From Candidatus Berkiella aquae (lineage in GTDB: Bacteria; Pseudomonadota; Gammaproteobacteria; Berkiellales; Berkiellaceae), in contig NZ_LKAJ02000001.1 in assembly GCF_001431295.2 (NCBI RefSeq), forward strand, positions 2,790,001 through 2,854,000: 64,000 nucleotides of DNA, written 5' to 3'. Shown here in pieces: positions 26,376-36,353 of this stretch; the first letter of the stretch is position 1; every line of letters starts with the position of its first letter. The position numbers and the translations under genes are program-made. The notes beneath the pieces are model-generated. The model was not told where the DNA came from, did not search any database, and was given only the letters and a program-made list of their open reading frames with translations.

Positions 26376-28784
26376 TTAACTAAACCACCAACCGCTTGCT
26401 TTAGGTTGTTGCGGTTCCGCAATTTTTACTTTGTCTTGATAAGCTACATCATGGTTTTCCATATCAAAGAAATCTTCAACCTTAAATTGACCACCATAGG
26501 GATATCTTTCAATATAGGCATCCGCAATCGCTTTAACAATAGCCGGCGCATGCGGATTAGCCATTAAATAATCCAAGGGTGTTAATCCATCGGCATCAGG
26601 GATATTTAAATTGGCATCAAGAAGCTTAGCCGTACCCAGTGATGACTTTAAAATAGCACAAATCGCTTTTTTAGAGTGCGCGTCGGCACCACCCAACTCC
26701 ATCAAATAATGTAACGCTGTTTTACCTTGTTCATCAAAGGATACTGCATCATAAAATCTTAAAAGCTTTTTCCCAAAATCGTTAGCGACTTTTTCAAAAT
26801 TCCCTACTTGAATGTCGGCGATAAGATCTCGTTGCTGTCTTGTCATTGATACTAACTTGTCATTTAAATGATAGCGTTTAAAAATATTAAGCAGTAACAA
26901 CTCACCCTTAGTATGCGTCTTCAATGTTAGACTTTCACCATGGGTTTTTAAGGTGTCAATCAGATGAGGATTTTGAATATGAGATTTTAGTACTTCATCA
27001 TCATCATGTAATGCCATCGCCATGATTTTCGCCACATGGGGTACTTTATCCTTCGAGCGAGTCTGTAAACAATAAATAGCTGCATCATTAACGGTTTGTA
27101 GCTTATCTAAATAGTGATTGAGTGGTCCATTAGAGACTAATGCAAAATCCGGTCTATATTGCAGGTTCAATGTCGTCGCATGAACTAAATCACTTCCTAA
27201 TTCCGTCAGCAATTGAATTTGATTAAATAAGGTGGTGTCATTAGGCGCTTGATTTACTTCTTTCACCAATTCTTTAACAATAACATTCAATTTTTCAATT
27301 TGTGACAAAGCAACGTGCATCATTTCAGAATCAAAATCTTTTGAGGTAATCAACTTTTGTTGTAACTCTAGAAGATTATGGCAAAAATCGCGCATATCGG
27401 AAGAGAAGTGAGCTGAAATATGACTGTTCATTGTTTCTACATAGTTGAGATAGGCTTTTTTACCCGCACCAACCATACTCGTCACTCGACGGGCATCCAT
27501 ATCAGCAATTAACTCGGCAAGCTCTTCTGCTTGTTTCTCTAATGTGCTTGATTGTAATACCACCGGTACCTTAGCGGATTTATTAATGGTAGCAAGTACC
27601 TCTTTTAATGCTTGCTCACGTAATTGTTCTGGAATAGCATTAAATTGCTGGATAAAGGCTTCTTTACTACCTTGGATAATTTGCTTTTCAAGATTGGGCG
27701 TCAACGATAAATTCATCCATAACATGGTATACATTTTATTGAGCGTTGGTTCTGCCAATAAATAGCTTACATAATCTTTTCCATATTGCCCACTTGCTTG
27801 GTAATATTTTGAGGCGTGGTAGGGATCGGGCATTGTGGTCTTACTATTGACTCTGGCAACAGCAAAACGTTCACGTGCGCCTAAATCGATTCTCTTAATA
27901 CCTTCAATATGGCCATTTTTATCTACAATAGCCATAAATTGGCCTACATGTAAACTTTCATCACCCGCAATCGCACTGCCCATAATACCTGCGGCTAATT
28001 GCCATTTGGGTTGTGTATTCAGAAAAGAAATATTATCAATAATCGCTTGGGGGTACCATCCTTCAAAACTCAATAAGGTTTTAGGATTACGTTTAATACC
28101 ATAAACTAATTCATCCCAAGGTCTTGCTTTTGAGCCTTCAGAACCTATCACTCTATCTTGAATAGAGACAACCGAAGGAGATTGACTTCCTTCTTTGATG
28201 AGCGTGCCCACCGTTGCAAAATTAACACTGGAACCTAAGTTACCGGGTAAAATTCCCATATCGCGAATATAATAAGCGGTTCCTTCCATTAAGCAGGTTG
28301 CTACATCATCTTCTTTAATCAGTCTTTCTTTACCATCCGGTCCCATATAAAAATTGGCAAGCCCTGCCTGGCCTCGTCCTTGCAATGCTAAGGTTTCATT
28401 ATATTGTTCACCAGAATCTTCATCAAACAGAACTTTACCGACTTGGGTGAAACGAGTGGGCAATTGGCTTTTGTTAATCAATGGTTGTTTAGCAAAAGAA
28501 ATACCATATTTTCCTGCAAGTTCAGAGAGAGCTTGTTCCAAAGCATTTAATTTTAAACTCTGTAGGAGCGTTTGGATCGAATAGACTTTTTTCCCATTGA
28601 TGATACATTTGACATTAAATGTTAATTGCGAAGGATTCTCTACCGTGCGCGCCATGCTTTCAAGATCGAGTAACAGCTTTTTTACCGCGGCTGTTGTCAC
28701 TTTTCTTTCTGTGATTGCATTATTAAAAAATTCAGTAAACGCTTCTTGTATTTGAGGTTGTAAATCTTTAGCACCATATAACAT
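26376..28784 (-). CDS. Large ankyrin protein with possible kinase-like domain, candidate effector
   Basis: I prefer the ATG at 28784 because AAGGG lies eight bases before it; a GTG nine bases earlier is possible. The product has about 802 residues. A domain at about 120-330 shows features that recall lipid or protein kinase-like effectors: a glycine-rich GRGQAGLANFYMG with a following Lys, a conserved-looking Glu (CLMEGTAYYI), then AGDESLHVGQFMAIVD and IDLGAR, which resemble the catalytic GDxxxHxxN and DFG-type motifs. The middle is helical. Ankyrin-like units appear near 680-760 (KTALHYLMELGGADAHSKKA, GLTPLDYLMANPHAPAIVKA). The kinase idea is tentative. Confidence 0.75.
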   Translation of the reverse strand: MLYGAKDLQPQIQEAFTEFFNNAITERKVTTAAVKKLLLDLESMARTVENPSQLTFNVKCIINGKKVYSIQTLLQSLKLNALEQALSELAGKYGISFAKQPLINKSQLPTRFTQVGKVLFDEDSGEQYNETLALQGRGQAGLANFYMGPDGKERLIKEDDVATCLMEGTAYYIRDMGILPGNLGSSVNFATVGTLIKEGSQSPSVVSIQDRVIGSEGSKARPWDELVYGIKRNPKTLLSFEGWYPQAIIDNISFLNTQPKWQLAAGIMGSAIAGDESLHVGQFMAIVDKNGHIEGIKRIDLGARERFAVARVNSKTTMPDPYHASKYYQASGQYGKDYVSYLLAEPTLNKMYTMLWMNLSLTPNLEKQIIQGSKEAFIQQFNAIPEQLREQALKEVLATINKSAKVPVVLQSSTLEKQAEELAELIADMDARRVTSMVGAGKKAYLNYVETMNSHISAHFSSDMRDFCHNLLELQQKLITSKDFDSEMMHVALSQIEKLNVIVKELVKEVNQAPNDTTLFNQIQLLTELGSDLVHATTLNLQYRPDFALVSNGPLNHYLDKLQTVNDAAIYCLQTRSKDKVPHVAKIMAMALHDDDEVLKSHIQNPHLIDTLKTHGESLTLKTHTKGELLLLNIFKRYHLNDKLVSMTRQQRDLIADIQVGNFEKVANDFGKKLLRFYDAVSFDEQGKTALHYLMELGGADAHSKKAICAILKSSLGTAKLLDANLNIPDADGLTPLDYLMANPHAPAIVKAIADAYIERYPYGGQFKVEDFFDMENHDVAYQDKVKIAEPQQPKASGWWFS

Positions 28785-29082
28785 CGTTATCACCCTTTTT
28801 ATTAAGTAATGAAGGTTTTGAACTTAGAGTTCCTACACGGAATAAAGTTCCTCTTCTGTGTATCTGCAATTAGGAATTGCTATTTGCTTTTTCAGAACTA
28901 GGCTAACATAGCCAATAAGATAATTTCTTATAAAAACGATGAACTCGATGACATTCTCGATAAAACGGTACTCTCTTCAGTAACCCGTTGCAAATGGCAA
29001 GATTAAAATCCATTTTAAATTCGAAAATGGCGATAACATCATGTTAATATGAGCACTATTATTGGAACTTGGTATTGACAAA

Positions 29083-31635
29083 ATGTTTGAAAAATTATTA
29101 TCTACACTAAAAAAACGGTATAGAAATCCAACAATAGCCCTCAAAGTTATCAAGACATCTTTTAATGCCAATGATCCTCAACTGAAACAGATCATTGCTG
29201 AAGCAGACAAGCAATCCGCCTTAAGTGCCGATGTACTCTTTGCTGCTGCGAATAGTGGCTATCCTGCAATATTAACTTATCTCTTACGCACGGGTTTTAA
29301 TGCAACTAAAACACTACCACCATGGGGTCATAATGTTTTGCATCATTGTGTTAGTAATGGCCTTAACGAGATGGTTGAGATTATTCTTCATAATGCACCA
29401 TTAGAAATTCTTCATGCTCAAACACGAGAAGGTGCCACACCGTTATTTTTAGCAACGCAAAAAGGGGATATTAATCTTGTCAAGAAATTATTAGCGTTGG
29501 GTGCTAGCGTCAACACCAGTGATATTCATGGACTCACGCCCATCGGATTAGCATTAGTTTCAATGAACCCTGTGCTATTATCCCTTTTATTAGCGCATCC
29601 AACCAGCTGTGCAATTCCTGCTGATTTACCTGCATTAAATAGACTGTTATGGTCTATCAGTCAGCAAAAACCCAACGCAAATCGTATTCGATGCTTAAAT
29701 CTTTTTTTTGCAGCAGGGGCAGGTTTAGCACCGGATTATATTCCTGATGAAATTTTAGCTCTATATAGTATTAAGCGAAGCGATATAAAAGACTTCCTGC
29801 TGATTGGTCAAGAAACTTTATCTTCAGGAGAAACCAAAAAAAGAATCATTGTTTCTCAAGAAAATTTTGCCAACCACTATCATCAATCCGAGTGGCATTT
29901 TGAAACAGAACAAATCGTTCGAACTTTCCTGCATCCAAAACTGCATGCTGAGCCCCTCCTTTTGTCATTACGTGATTTGCTTGCAACAGAGATAGCTGGC
30001 ACTAGCATTCCTCAAGTCACTTTTTCCCTTGCAAAGGCACAATTTGAACCTCCTTATGTTCTCAAGCAGTTATCCTTTGAAGAACTTGAACATCGTTTCC
30101 AATCTGAATTGACATTGTTGGACAATGCAACCCATTCTATTATGAGCATGCCCCAACAAGACCCTACAGATACACGCTTTATGGCGTTAACTATTTGTGC
30201 TTTACAAAGTACGCATGAACTGGTTAGTCTGAGTCAATTCATGCGTTCTACATACCAAACCGTCTTTCAGCGATTTAATATCTTCATTAGCGTATTAATG
30301 CCAACCATTCAGAAAACTGCTCCCCTTGATGCTTTGCCTATTCTGAATATTTTAGATGAAGAAATTGCATGGATCCTTAAGCTTCATGCTGATAACTTTA
30401 AAGTTTCAGATCAGAACCTTTATAATTCCCTTATTGACGCAAGAGCCTTAGTCTGCGCAAGAATCACACGTGCTTATCTTGCGATGGGGCAGCATGATGT
30501 GGCAATTAACCTGGCACTGGAAACCATGGCATTAAATGATCAAATGCTAATAGATAATACGGCATTACAAGCCAGTGCAGATGTCACTAAAGCCATGTGT
30601 CTAGCCAGTGCTACCGAAGTCTATATTGCACAGGGATGGATGAATAAAGCACATAAGCAAACAGTCCAGGCATTACAATTACTCCGTCAAGGTGGACTCT
30701 ATGAAGAACTCAGTATTCAACAAGCAGAATATTTAGCTAAATTATTAGCAACCAACAACCGTATCGGTAGCGCGCTTGCATTACTGACGCATGCTATTGA
30801 TTATCTACAAAGTCTGTTTTTGCTAACCCAAGAACAAGCACTTGTTGTTGCTGCTAAAATTCCCGAATTGAAGAAACTTCATGCTGATATCACGCAAATG
30901 CATTTTTTCGATTGTGTTGACTTTATCAAAAAAGAACTAGGTCCAACCTGCGACGTCAACACGAATGATGATACGAATGAGATTTATTTAACCGTTAATA
31001 TTCCTATTTTTGTTCCCCATCTTCAAACACCCTATTTTGACTTTTTAGAGAATAATGCACATTTTCAACAAATTACGACTACTCAGTTGATGATCAATCA
31101 ATCCGCACTTTATTTGAAAGCATTTAGGTCAACAATAACGGCTTTCGCCAATGTTTTAACAATGACAGTGCCAACCTCTATTGACACAATGGCTGGCTTA
31201 ATCGCCAAGCTTGAGCTAACACCTCATGAGGAAACTTATGGATTTGAAAAGCCTTTAGGTTTTACACCGATTGTCCCTATCACCTCGAGACGTTTGCCTA
31301 ATGAAACCTTGTTTATTACCATGCCAGAAGATTCAGAAGCCTTTGCGCCTTTTTACAAATTGATCCGCAATACCGACAAGTCAGTTTATTTTCCTGTCGC
31401 TGCTATTGCAGAGAAAGGTCTTAATCAACACGGTATAAAATTAGGCACTAAAACGGTATCTGAGTTTGGGGTGATGCAAAAAGTGGCTTATGGTCGATTA
31501 AAAACAGGCGAGACAGAACGTGCCACCGGGATTGCTGAACAAACGATACCAGGCAAAGACGGTAAAGTTCGCAAACTCTATGTGATGCGCGAAGTTTATC
31601 CCAAAAAGAAGGAACAACGACGCCGTTATCAATAA
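29083..31635 (+). CDS. Large ankyrin-repeat protein with helical solenoid, candidate effector
   Basis: The ATG at 29083 gives 850 residues; the frame extends to a TTG at 29062 but that is less likely. Ankyrin units occupy about 55-185 (VLFAAANSGYPAILTYLL, HNVLHHCVSNGLNEMVEIIL, ATPLFLATQKGDINLVKKLL, LTPIGLALVSMNPVLLSLLL). A long helical part with TPR-like spacing (about 440-600: ARAYLAMGQHDVAINLALE and EVYIAQGWMNKAHKQTVQAL) follows. The C-terminal 200 residues are an unknown, probably globular, domain ending in a basic tail. No signal peptide. A host-directed scaffold is plausible but unproven. Confidence 0.82.
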   Translation: MFEKLLSTLKKRYRNPTIALKVIKTSFNANDPQLKQIIAEADKQSALSADVLFAAANSGYPAILTYLLRTGFNATKTLPPWGHNVLHHCVSNGLNEMVEIILHNAPLEILHAQTREGATPLFLATQKGDINLVKKLLALGASVNTSDIHGLTPIGLALVSMNPVLLSLLLAHPTSCAIPADLPALNRLLWSISQQKPNANRIRCLNLFFAAGAGLAPDYIPDEILALYSIKRSDIKDFLLIGQETLSSGETKKRIIVSQENFANHYHQSEWHFETEQIVRTFLHPKLHAEPLLLSLRDLLATEIAGTSIPQVTFSLAKAQFEPPYVLKQLSFEELEHRFQSELTLLDNATHSIMSMPQQDPTDTRFMALTICALQSTHELVSLSQFMRSTYQTVFQRFNIFISVLMPTIQKTAPLDALPILNILDEEIAWILKLHADNFKVSDQNLYNSLIDARALVCARITRAYLAMGQHDVAINLALETMALNDQMLIDNTALQASADVTKAMCLASATEVYIAQGWMNKAHKQTVQALQLLRQGGLYEELSIQQAEYLAKLLATNNRIGSALALLTHAIDYLQSLFLLTQEQALVVAAKIPELKKLHADITQMHFFDCVDFIKKELGPTCDVNTNDDTNEIYLTVNIPIFVPHLQTPYFDFLENNAHFQQITTTQLMINQSALYLKAFRSTITAFANVLTMTVPTSIDTMAGLIAKLELTPHEETYGFEKPLGFTPIVPITSRRLPNETLFITMPEDSEAFAPFYKLIRNTDKSVYFPVAAIAEKGLNQHGIKLGTKTVSEFGVMQKVAYGRLKTGETERATGIAEQTIPGKDGKVRKLYVMREVYPKKKEQRRRYQ

Positions 31636-31645
31636 AAAAAGGATT

Positions 31646-32053
31646 TTATATATCGGATAGAGGATTCTGGCGCCGAGTTGCTTTATTGCTACTGTGGCGC
31701 TTTTTCTTATCTAGGCGACGTGTTTGTGCAGCTTTACTGGGTTTAGTTGCTTTGCGCTTTTTAGGAACGACTTTGGCTTTTTCTACCCATTCCATTAATC
31801 TTGCCAACGCATCGTCTCTATTACGATTTTGGGTACGATAACGAATCGCTTTTATGACTAGATCGCCATTGGTAGTCAGCTTGTTTCCTAAAAGAGCTAT
31901 TAATCGAGCTCGAACCGCCTCTGATAAAGAAGGGGATTCAAAAACATTAAAGCGTAATTGCACCCCTGTTGCGACTTTATTGACATTTTGCCCACCGGGG
32001 CCAGGTGAGCGAATATGGGACCATTTTAATTCGGTTGGATCAATTTGTTTCAT
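31646..32053 (-). CDS. arfB: Peptidyl-tRNA hydrolase ArfB (YaeJ), ribosome rescue
   Basis: The 135-residue product has the release-factor GGQ loop (RSPGPGGQNVNK near 13-24) without the tRNA-recognition domains of RF1/RF2, and a basic C-terminal tail (KKRKATKPSKAAQTRRLDKKKRHSSNKATRR) that in ArfB enters the empty mRNA channel of stalled ribosomes. ArfB frees peptides from such ribosomes. The chosen ATG starts two bases after the stop of the upstream flavoprotein gene, which indicates translational coupling. An in-frame upstream start would overlap that gene and is less likely. Confidence 0.92.
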   Translation of the reverse strand: MKQIDPTELKWSHIRSPGPGGQNVNKVATGVQLRFNVFESPSLSEAVRARLIALLGNKLTTNGDLVIKAIRYRTQNRNRDDALARLMEWVEKAKVVPKKRKATKPSKAAQTRRLDKKKRHSSNKATRRQNPLSDI

Positions 32054-32055
32054 AA

Positions 32056-33129
32056 TTAGTATTTTGCGACAAATTTTCGGTGGTTTGCAACTGTTTGTGT
32101 TGCTTGGCATTTCATAATATCAGCAACAATTTTTTTAGCTTGCTCTGTCCCATGAGAGATAATTACCGTTTGTTCATTTTCTTTGGGGATCCCTGCAATA
32201 TAGAGTCCAGGTATTTCACCAATACAATCAGACTTTGGCGTTAAACTTAAATCCACATAACGAAATAGATGATTTAATAACTGGAAGGAAGGTTGATAAC
32301 CCGTCGCACAAATAATCACCCCATAGTCCTTGCAAACCATTTTCGCTATCTCACTTTCTTTTTCAAAGATAAGCGTATTATCGACAATATCTATTAATCG
32401 TCCTCGATTGAGTATCCCTGCCTCTTCTAAAAAGCCTAAAGTAGGCACAATCGTCTCATCGGATGACTCATAAAGGTGTTGATTAGCCGCTAAAATATGT
32501 TCCTGCGAAAAAGCACAAGCAAGTTCAACCATATATCCTTGGTTAAGCACATCGTAAGCAATACTTAAAGCACTTGCGCCACTGCCAACCACCAATACTT
32601 TTTTTGCTGGATCAAAATTAGCACAAGATTGATAGTCGCTACTATGCATTAACTGTGTTTGAGTTACCTTAGCTATTTTCGCCTCATCAATGGGATATTT
32701 GGGGTTTTGTCTTGGGCCAATGCAACAAATCACCTTGTCACAAAAATACGTAGCGCTATTCGTATCCACGATAAATTTATTTCCAAAACTTTTGCGGATA
32801 CTCAGTACGCTACTTTTAAAACAAATAGGCAATGCGTGATAGGCTGCATACCATTCAAAAAAGGCAATCATTTCATCGCGTGATGGATGTTGATCTTGTC
32901 TTATGTAATCCCCTAGATTTACACCAGGCATCTCGACTTTTTTAGCAGGCATCGCCAATTTATAATTATTCCATAAGCGATGCCAACTGCTCGCAACAAG
33001 CTGTGTCTGCTCTAAAAGGATATGAGGAATATTTTGTTCCTTTAACAAATAGCTGGCTGCCAGTCCTGTGGGCCCAGCTCCGATAACGATGGTATGGATA
33101 GTGTGCGTGGGCTTAAACTGATGCAGCAT
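32056..33129 (-). CDS. FAD/NAD(P)-binding flavoprotein monooxygenase
   Basis: The 357-residue protein carries an N-terminal FAD-binding Rossmann motif (VIGAGPTGLAASYLL, about 16-30), an NAD(P)-binding motif in the middle (VVGSGASALSIAYDVL, about 177-192), and the late ATGYQPS phrase typical of flavin-containing monooxygenases and CzcO-like proteins. These oxidise small substrates or move thioredoxin-like electrons; the substrate is unknown. It is followed directly by arfB and preceded by a HAD phosphatase gene 27 bases away, so the three probably form an operon. Confidence 0.88.
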   Translation of the reverse strand: MLHQFKPTHTIHTIVIGAGPTGLAASYLLKEQNIPHILLEQTQLVASSWHRLWNNYKLAMPAKKVEMPGVNLGDYIRQDQHPSRDEMIAFFEWYAAYHALPICFKSSVLSIRKSFGNKFIVDTNSATYFCDKVICCIGPRQNPKYPIDEAKIAKVTQTQLMHSSDYQSCANFDPAKKVLVVGSGASALSIAYDVLNQGYMVELACAFSQEHILAANQHLYESSDETIVPTLGFLEEAGILNRGRLIDIVDNTLIFEKESEIAKMVCKDYGVIICATGYQPSFQLLNHLFRYVDLSLTPKSDCIGEIPGLYIAGIPKENEQTVIISHGTEQAKKIVADIMKCQATQTVANHRKFVAKY

Positions 33130-33156
33130 AGACGGCTCTTAAAACGATTCCATAGA

Positions 33157-33795
33157 TTAAGCAACCTTGATCAAGGCATCCTGAATTTCAATAAAATTAT
33201 TGTAATATTGCACATGATGAACAATTTGATCAGGTCTTTGATCTTTAAACAAACCAAAGATGGGAATCATGGCCCGTTGTGCTGCCGTGATACCAGAAAC
33301 AGAATCTTCAATGACTAAAGCTTCTTGAGGCTTGAGCCCCGTCAAAGCCAATGCATTTTGATAAGGCATGGGATCTGGTTTGTGTTTTACACAATCTTCA
33401 TGACCAATAATAAATTGAAAATAATCGCTGATGCCTTCTACTGCTAATACAGGCTCAATAACACTTCGAGGGGAAGAAGACACAACACCCATAATACACT
33501 TTTGTGTCATATTTTCCAGAAACTGGTTTCGACCAGGCGCAGACTCAAATCCATGTTGCGTCATTTCTAAAAAAGTTAAGCGCTTATGTTCACAGATAGC
33601 CGCCGCATCTTCCTCGATATGAAATATTTCTTTAAACATCTGCGCTTGCTGGCTATCAGAAACCCCAACCAAGCTTTGAAAATCAATTAAATCGGGATCA
33701 ACGCCATAACGAGGCAAAGCAAGTTGCCAAGCTTTAGTATGCGAACGCTCGCTAAAGACCAGGACGTCATCGAGATCAAAAAATATGGCTTTCAT
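33157..33795 (-). CDS. HAD-family phosphatase, beta-phosphoglucomutase-like
   Basis: The 212-residue protein has the HAD subclass IA layout: nucleophile motif FFDLDDVLV with Asp7 and Asp9, a helical cap, motif II in VVSSSPRS near 108, Lys in KHKPDP near 144, and the acidic motif VIEDSVSGI near 168. Such enzymes dephosphorylate or isomerise small sugar phosphates; the substrate cannot be assigned. It is the first gene of a likely operon with the flavoprotein and arfB. Confidence 0.9.
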   Translation of the reverse strand: MKAIFFDLDDVLVFSERSHTKAWQLALPRYGVDPDLIDFQSLVGVSDSQQAQMFKEIFHIEEDAAAICEHKRLTFLEMTQHGFESAPGRNQFLENMTQKCIMGVVSSSPRSVIEPVLAVEGISDYFQFIIGHEDCVKHKPDPMPYQNALALTGLKPQEALVIEDSVSGITAAQRAMIPIFGLFKDQRPDQIVHHVQYYNNFIEIQDALIKVA

Positions 33796-33848
33796 GATGA
33801 GATTTCTCTGAAGAAGCAGAAGACTTAGTTTATCAAACGGATGCAGAT

Positions 33849-33872
33849 AAAAAAAACCACCCGAAGGGTGGC
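33849..33872 (-). terminator. Rho-independent terminator of tRNA-Arg(ACG)
   Basis: On the minus strand GCCACCC-TTC-GGGTGG forms a tight hairpin followed by eight T residues, 13 bases after the tRNA end. Confidence 0.92.
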
Positions 33873-33884
33873 TGTTTTGTTATC

Positions 33885-33961
33885 TGGCGCGCCCGGAAAG
33901 ATTCGAACTTCCGACCACCTGGTTCGTAGCCAGGTACTCTATCCAACTGAGCTACGGGCGC
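33885..33961 (-). tRNA. tRNA-Arg (anticodon ACG)
   Basis: The 77-base gene has acceptor GCGCCCG paired with CGGGCGC, anticodon stem CCTGG/CCAGG with loop CTACGAA (anticodon ACG, expected to be read as inosine), T loop TTCGAAT, and an encoded CCA end. It closely resembles the tRNA-Arg(UCG) at 7474-7550, and is followed by a good terminator. Confidence 0.96.
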
Positions 33962-34247
33962 GAAGATGGGGCATTATCACGATATTGCCCCGCGCTGTCA
34001 ATTGATTTTGCTCATCCGTATCTTTTTGATTTAGTTGACTATTTTATATCTATCGCATATGGATGATATCATGGGAAGCTAGAAGAGCGCTGAATTTGAT
34101 GAGAACCTTTGATATTTAAAAAACATCCGTCTCGCCTTGAGCTTTGCCGGACAGGGTTCGCTTCCTTAATGCATCTACGCAACCCACCTTTGCTTAGCTA
34201 CGACAAATCCCGAGCCAATCTCAAATATTTCACTACCCTTTCTTTGG

Positions 34248-34655
34248 TTAGATCTGATTCTTGTAATATATATTCGGAAAAAAGATACGAAGACTACTTG
34301 AGGTATGTAATGAAAGTGTAACTACAACTAGAAAAGTTAAATCAATGATAGGATATAAAAAAAGAATGAAAGCAAACGGCAAAATATACCATTCTGACAA
34401 ATCGAGATCTCGAATTCTTTTCATTGCCAAACAAATCAGAGAATAAAATAGTGCTATAAAACATGCTAGTTTAAAACATATCATGAAGCCACAATATACA
34501 GGCCCATCTGTTGGAAAAAATATTGAAAGACAGTCATTTAAACACATGGGTAAAATAACAAAAACAACTAAATTTACCAGAATGCCCAGATTAAACTCTA
34601 ATCTGCTTATTTTTCCTTTGAAAGAAAAAAAGGTATTTTTTAGATATACAGACAT
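34248..34655 (-). CDS. DUF805-family inner-membrane protein
   Basis: The 135-residue product matches the DUF805 layout. The N-terminal phrase FFSFKGKISRLEFNLG corresponds to the family's F-x-GR-ISR-xEFW signature, four membrane segments follow, and the internal AMKRIRDLDLSEWYILP matches the family's RRLHD-xGxSGWW phrase. The role of DUF805 proteins is unknown. The gene stands alone, between tRNA-Arg and a coiled-coil protein gene, and has AT-rich composition. Confidence 0.75.
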   Translation of the reverse strand: MSVYLKNTFFSFKGKISRLEFNLGILVNLVVFVILPMCLNDCLSIFFPTDGPVYCGFMICFKLACFIALFYSLICLAMKRIRDLDLSEWYILPFAFILFLYPIIDLTFLVVVTLSLHTSSSLRIFFPNIYYKNQI

Positions 34656-34820
34656 AAATGACTCACTACCCAGTTAAATTTAAAGCCACAAAGGTGTTAG
34701 TTAAACAAGTTAACAATATCAGGCTTCATTTTATCGAGTTTTAGCCGTATGTCAAAGAATTTAAAAAATACCCTAATATTTATTAGTATTTTTCGTCGAT
34801 ATACCCGCCTCTTTTTTAGC

Positions 34821-36209
34821 TCAATCCCTCTTTTTATGTTTCACGGCTGGTTCTTGGGGGGCCACTGCATTACGAATGGTTTTGATAAAATCTTTAAACT
34901 CTTGTTTATTGACGGAGACTCTCTGATTAGCGGCTTTTTCGGTTTTATCTAGAATGGCCTCTATTTCTTTCATTCCCTCTTTAGAATTGACAATTCCTGC
35001 ATCTACTTTTGCCTTCAAAACCGCCAATTCAGAACTTAACTGATTGGACAATTCTAACTTGGTATCATGTTTAACATTAAAAGTGGATAAGACCTGTTTC
35101 TTTATCCCTTTATAGGTGGATTTAAGTGAACTTTGCTGTTTTACTTTATCAGCTTGAACTCTTTGATAGTCTTGGGCTATTTTAAGTATTTTATCCAATT
35201 CAACCAAGGTTTGCTTCTCTGTCTGGCGAGTACTTGGATGTGACCATGATACAACGGTTGGAATTTGTTCCCGTTTAAATAACCCTTTTGCAACCGCATT
35301 TTCGGCAACGCGCTTTGCTTCATCTCGAATAACCGTTTTATTAGGTCCTTCATAGGCTAAATATTTCCCCAGCATTTCTCTTTTAATTTGGGATATTTGC
35401 TGCTTCTGACTCGCCATATCAGCCTTACTTATCTCACTTTTAAAGTTTAACTTCTGCACTTTTGCATATTCTTCTTCATATTGTTGCAAGTCTCGCCAAA
35501 TACTTTGTTCATATTCCACTAGTCCTGACGGCATTTCTTTTTTAACATAGGGTGTTTTAGCAACGACGGCAGGTGATGGCATTGCTTGTGCTGACCACGA
35601 AACCCCGGCGGCTTGCGATAATATTTTTGCATTATCGACAATATCAAGTTGATATCGATAGGTTCTATCTAGTGTTTTGTCGGTAATATCTATCTGAACA
35701 TCTTTATATAAACTCACTACTTCTGAAATCAGTTTTTGATAAGGATTATCTTGGACTGCTATTTGATGAACCTTTTTAACATCTGAAATAGATTTTACCC
35801 CTTTGCCTAATGCTTCTAGATCGTTATTGAGGATTCTAAGCTCTCCTACTCGTCTGTCTAAGGCTTCTTGTTGTGTGGATGTCAATTGCTTATATCCTGG
35901 TTCATTCCTAAGATTATCTAGCAAATCACTGAGCGATCCATTAAAGATAATAACTTCATCTTCTGGCAGCGTATTTTTAACAACGAGGTTTAATTGAGAA
36001 AGAGCGTTATTCGCTAAATCACGATATTTTTTATTAGCAGTGGTTTGGATGGCAAGTTCGCGTAATGCTTTAATAAAAGTTGCTTCTGAATTTGCATAAT
36101 ACACCGCTTGAATATCAGGAATTTCTTCGCCCTTTTGACTAATGCTCTCTTCCCATTCATCAATAAATGGCTTTTGTAAATCATTCCAAGATGGACCTTT
36201 GGCGCTCAT
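34821..36209 (-). CDS. Coiled-coil protein of unknown function, candidate effector
   Basis: The 462-residue protein is almost wholly helical and very polar, with long Lys/Glu/Gln heptad-like stretches, no membrane segment and no signal peptide. The start is supported by AGAGG eight bases before the ATG. The C-terminus is basic (EPAVKHKKRD). I recognise no family. Its character resembles another protein in this window (52060-53094): both are helical, with lysine-rich ends and no partner genes. Coiled-coil proteins of this kind are frequent among Legionellales effectors, but that is inference. Confidence 0.7.
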   Translation of the reverse strand: MSAKGPSWNDLQKPFIDEWEESISQKGEEIPDIQAVYYANSEATFIKALRELAIQTTANKKYRDLANNALSQLNLVVKNTLPEDEVIIFNGSLSDLLDNLRNEPGYKQLTSTQQEALDRRVGELRILNNDLEALGKGVKSISDVKKVHQIAVQDNPYQKLISEVVSLYKDVQIDITDKTLDRTYRYQLDIVDNAKILSQAAGVSWSAQAMPSPAVVAKTPYVKKEMPSGLVEYEQSIWRDLQQYEEEYAKVQKLNFKSEISKADMASQKQQISQIKREMLGKYLAYEGPNKTVIRDEAKRVAENAVAKGLFKREQIPTVVSWSHPSTRQTEKQTLVELDKILKIAQDYQRVQADKVKQQSSLKSTYKGIKKQVLSTFNVKHDTKLELSNQLSSELAVLKAKVDAGIVNSKEGMKEIEAILDKTEKAANQRVSVNKQEFKDFIKTIRNAVAPQEPAVKHKKRD

Positions 36210-36353
36210 GTTTTTATCCTCTTATTTAACTCTCATTTTAATAATTCGACTATTTCTCTAATATAAAGTTCAGAGAATATTTCTGTGATTTAGACCAGCA
36301 AGAAATAAGCTACCTTTAAAATAAGAGAATAAAACATGAGCTTTATTGACATG

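Noticed and set aside
31646-32053. Peptide chain release factor 2
   Set aside because: GGQ is present, but the protein has only 135 residues and lacks the anticodon-like recognition domain; ArfB fits.
34109-34321. Small plus-strand open frame after tRNA-Arg
   Set aside because: It overlaps the end of the DUF805 gene on the other strand, and its upstream part lies in a degenerate GC-richer repeat-like region.
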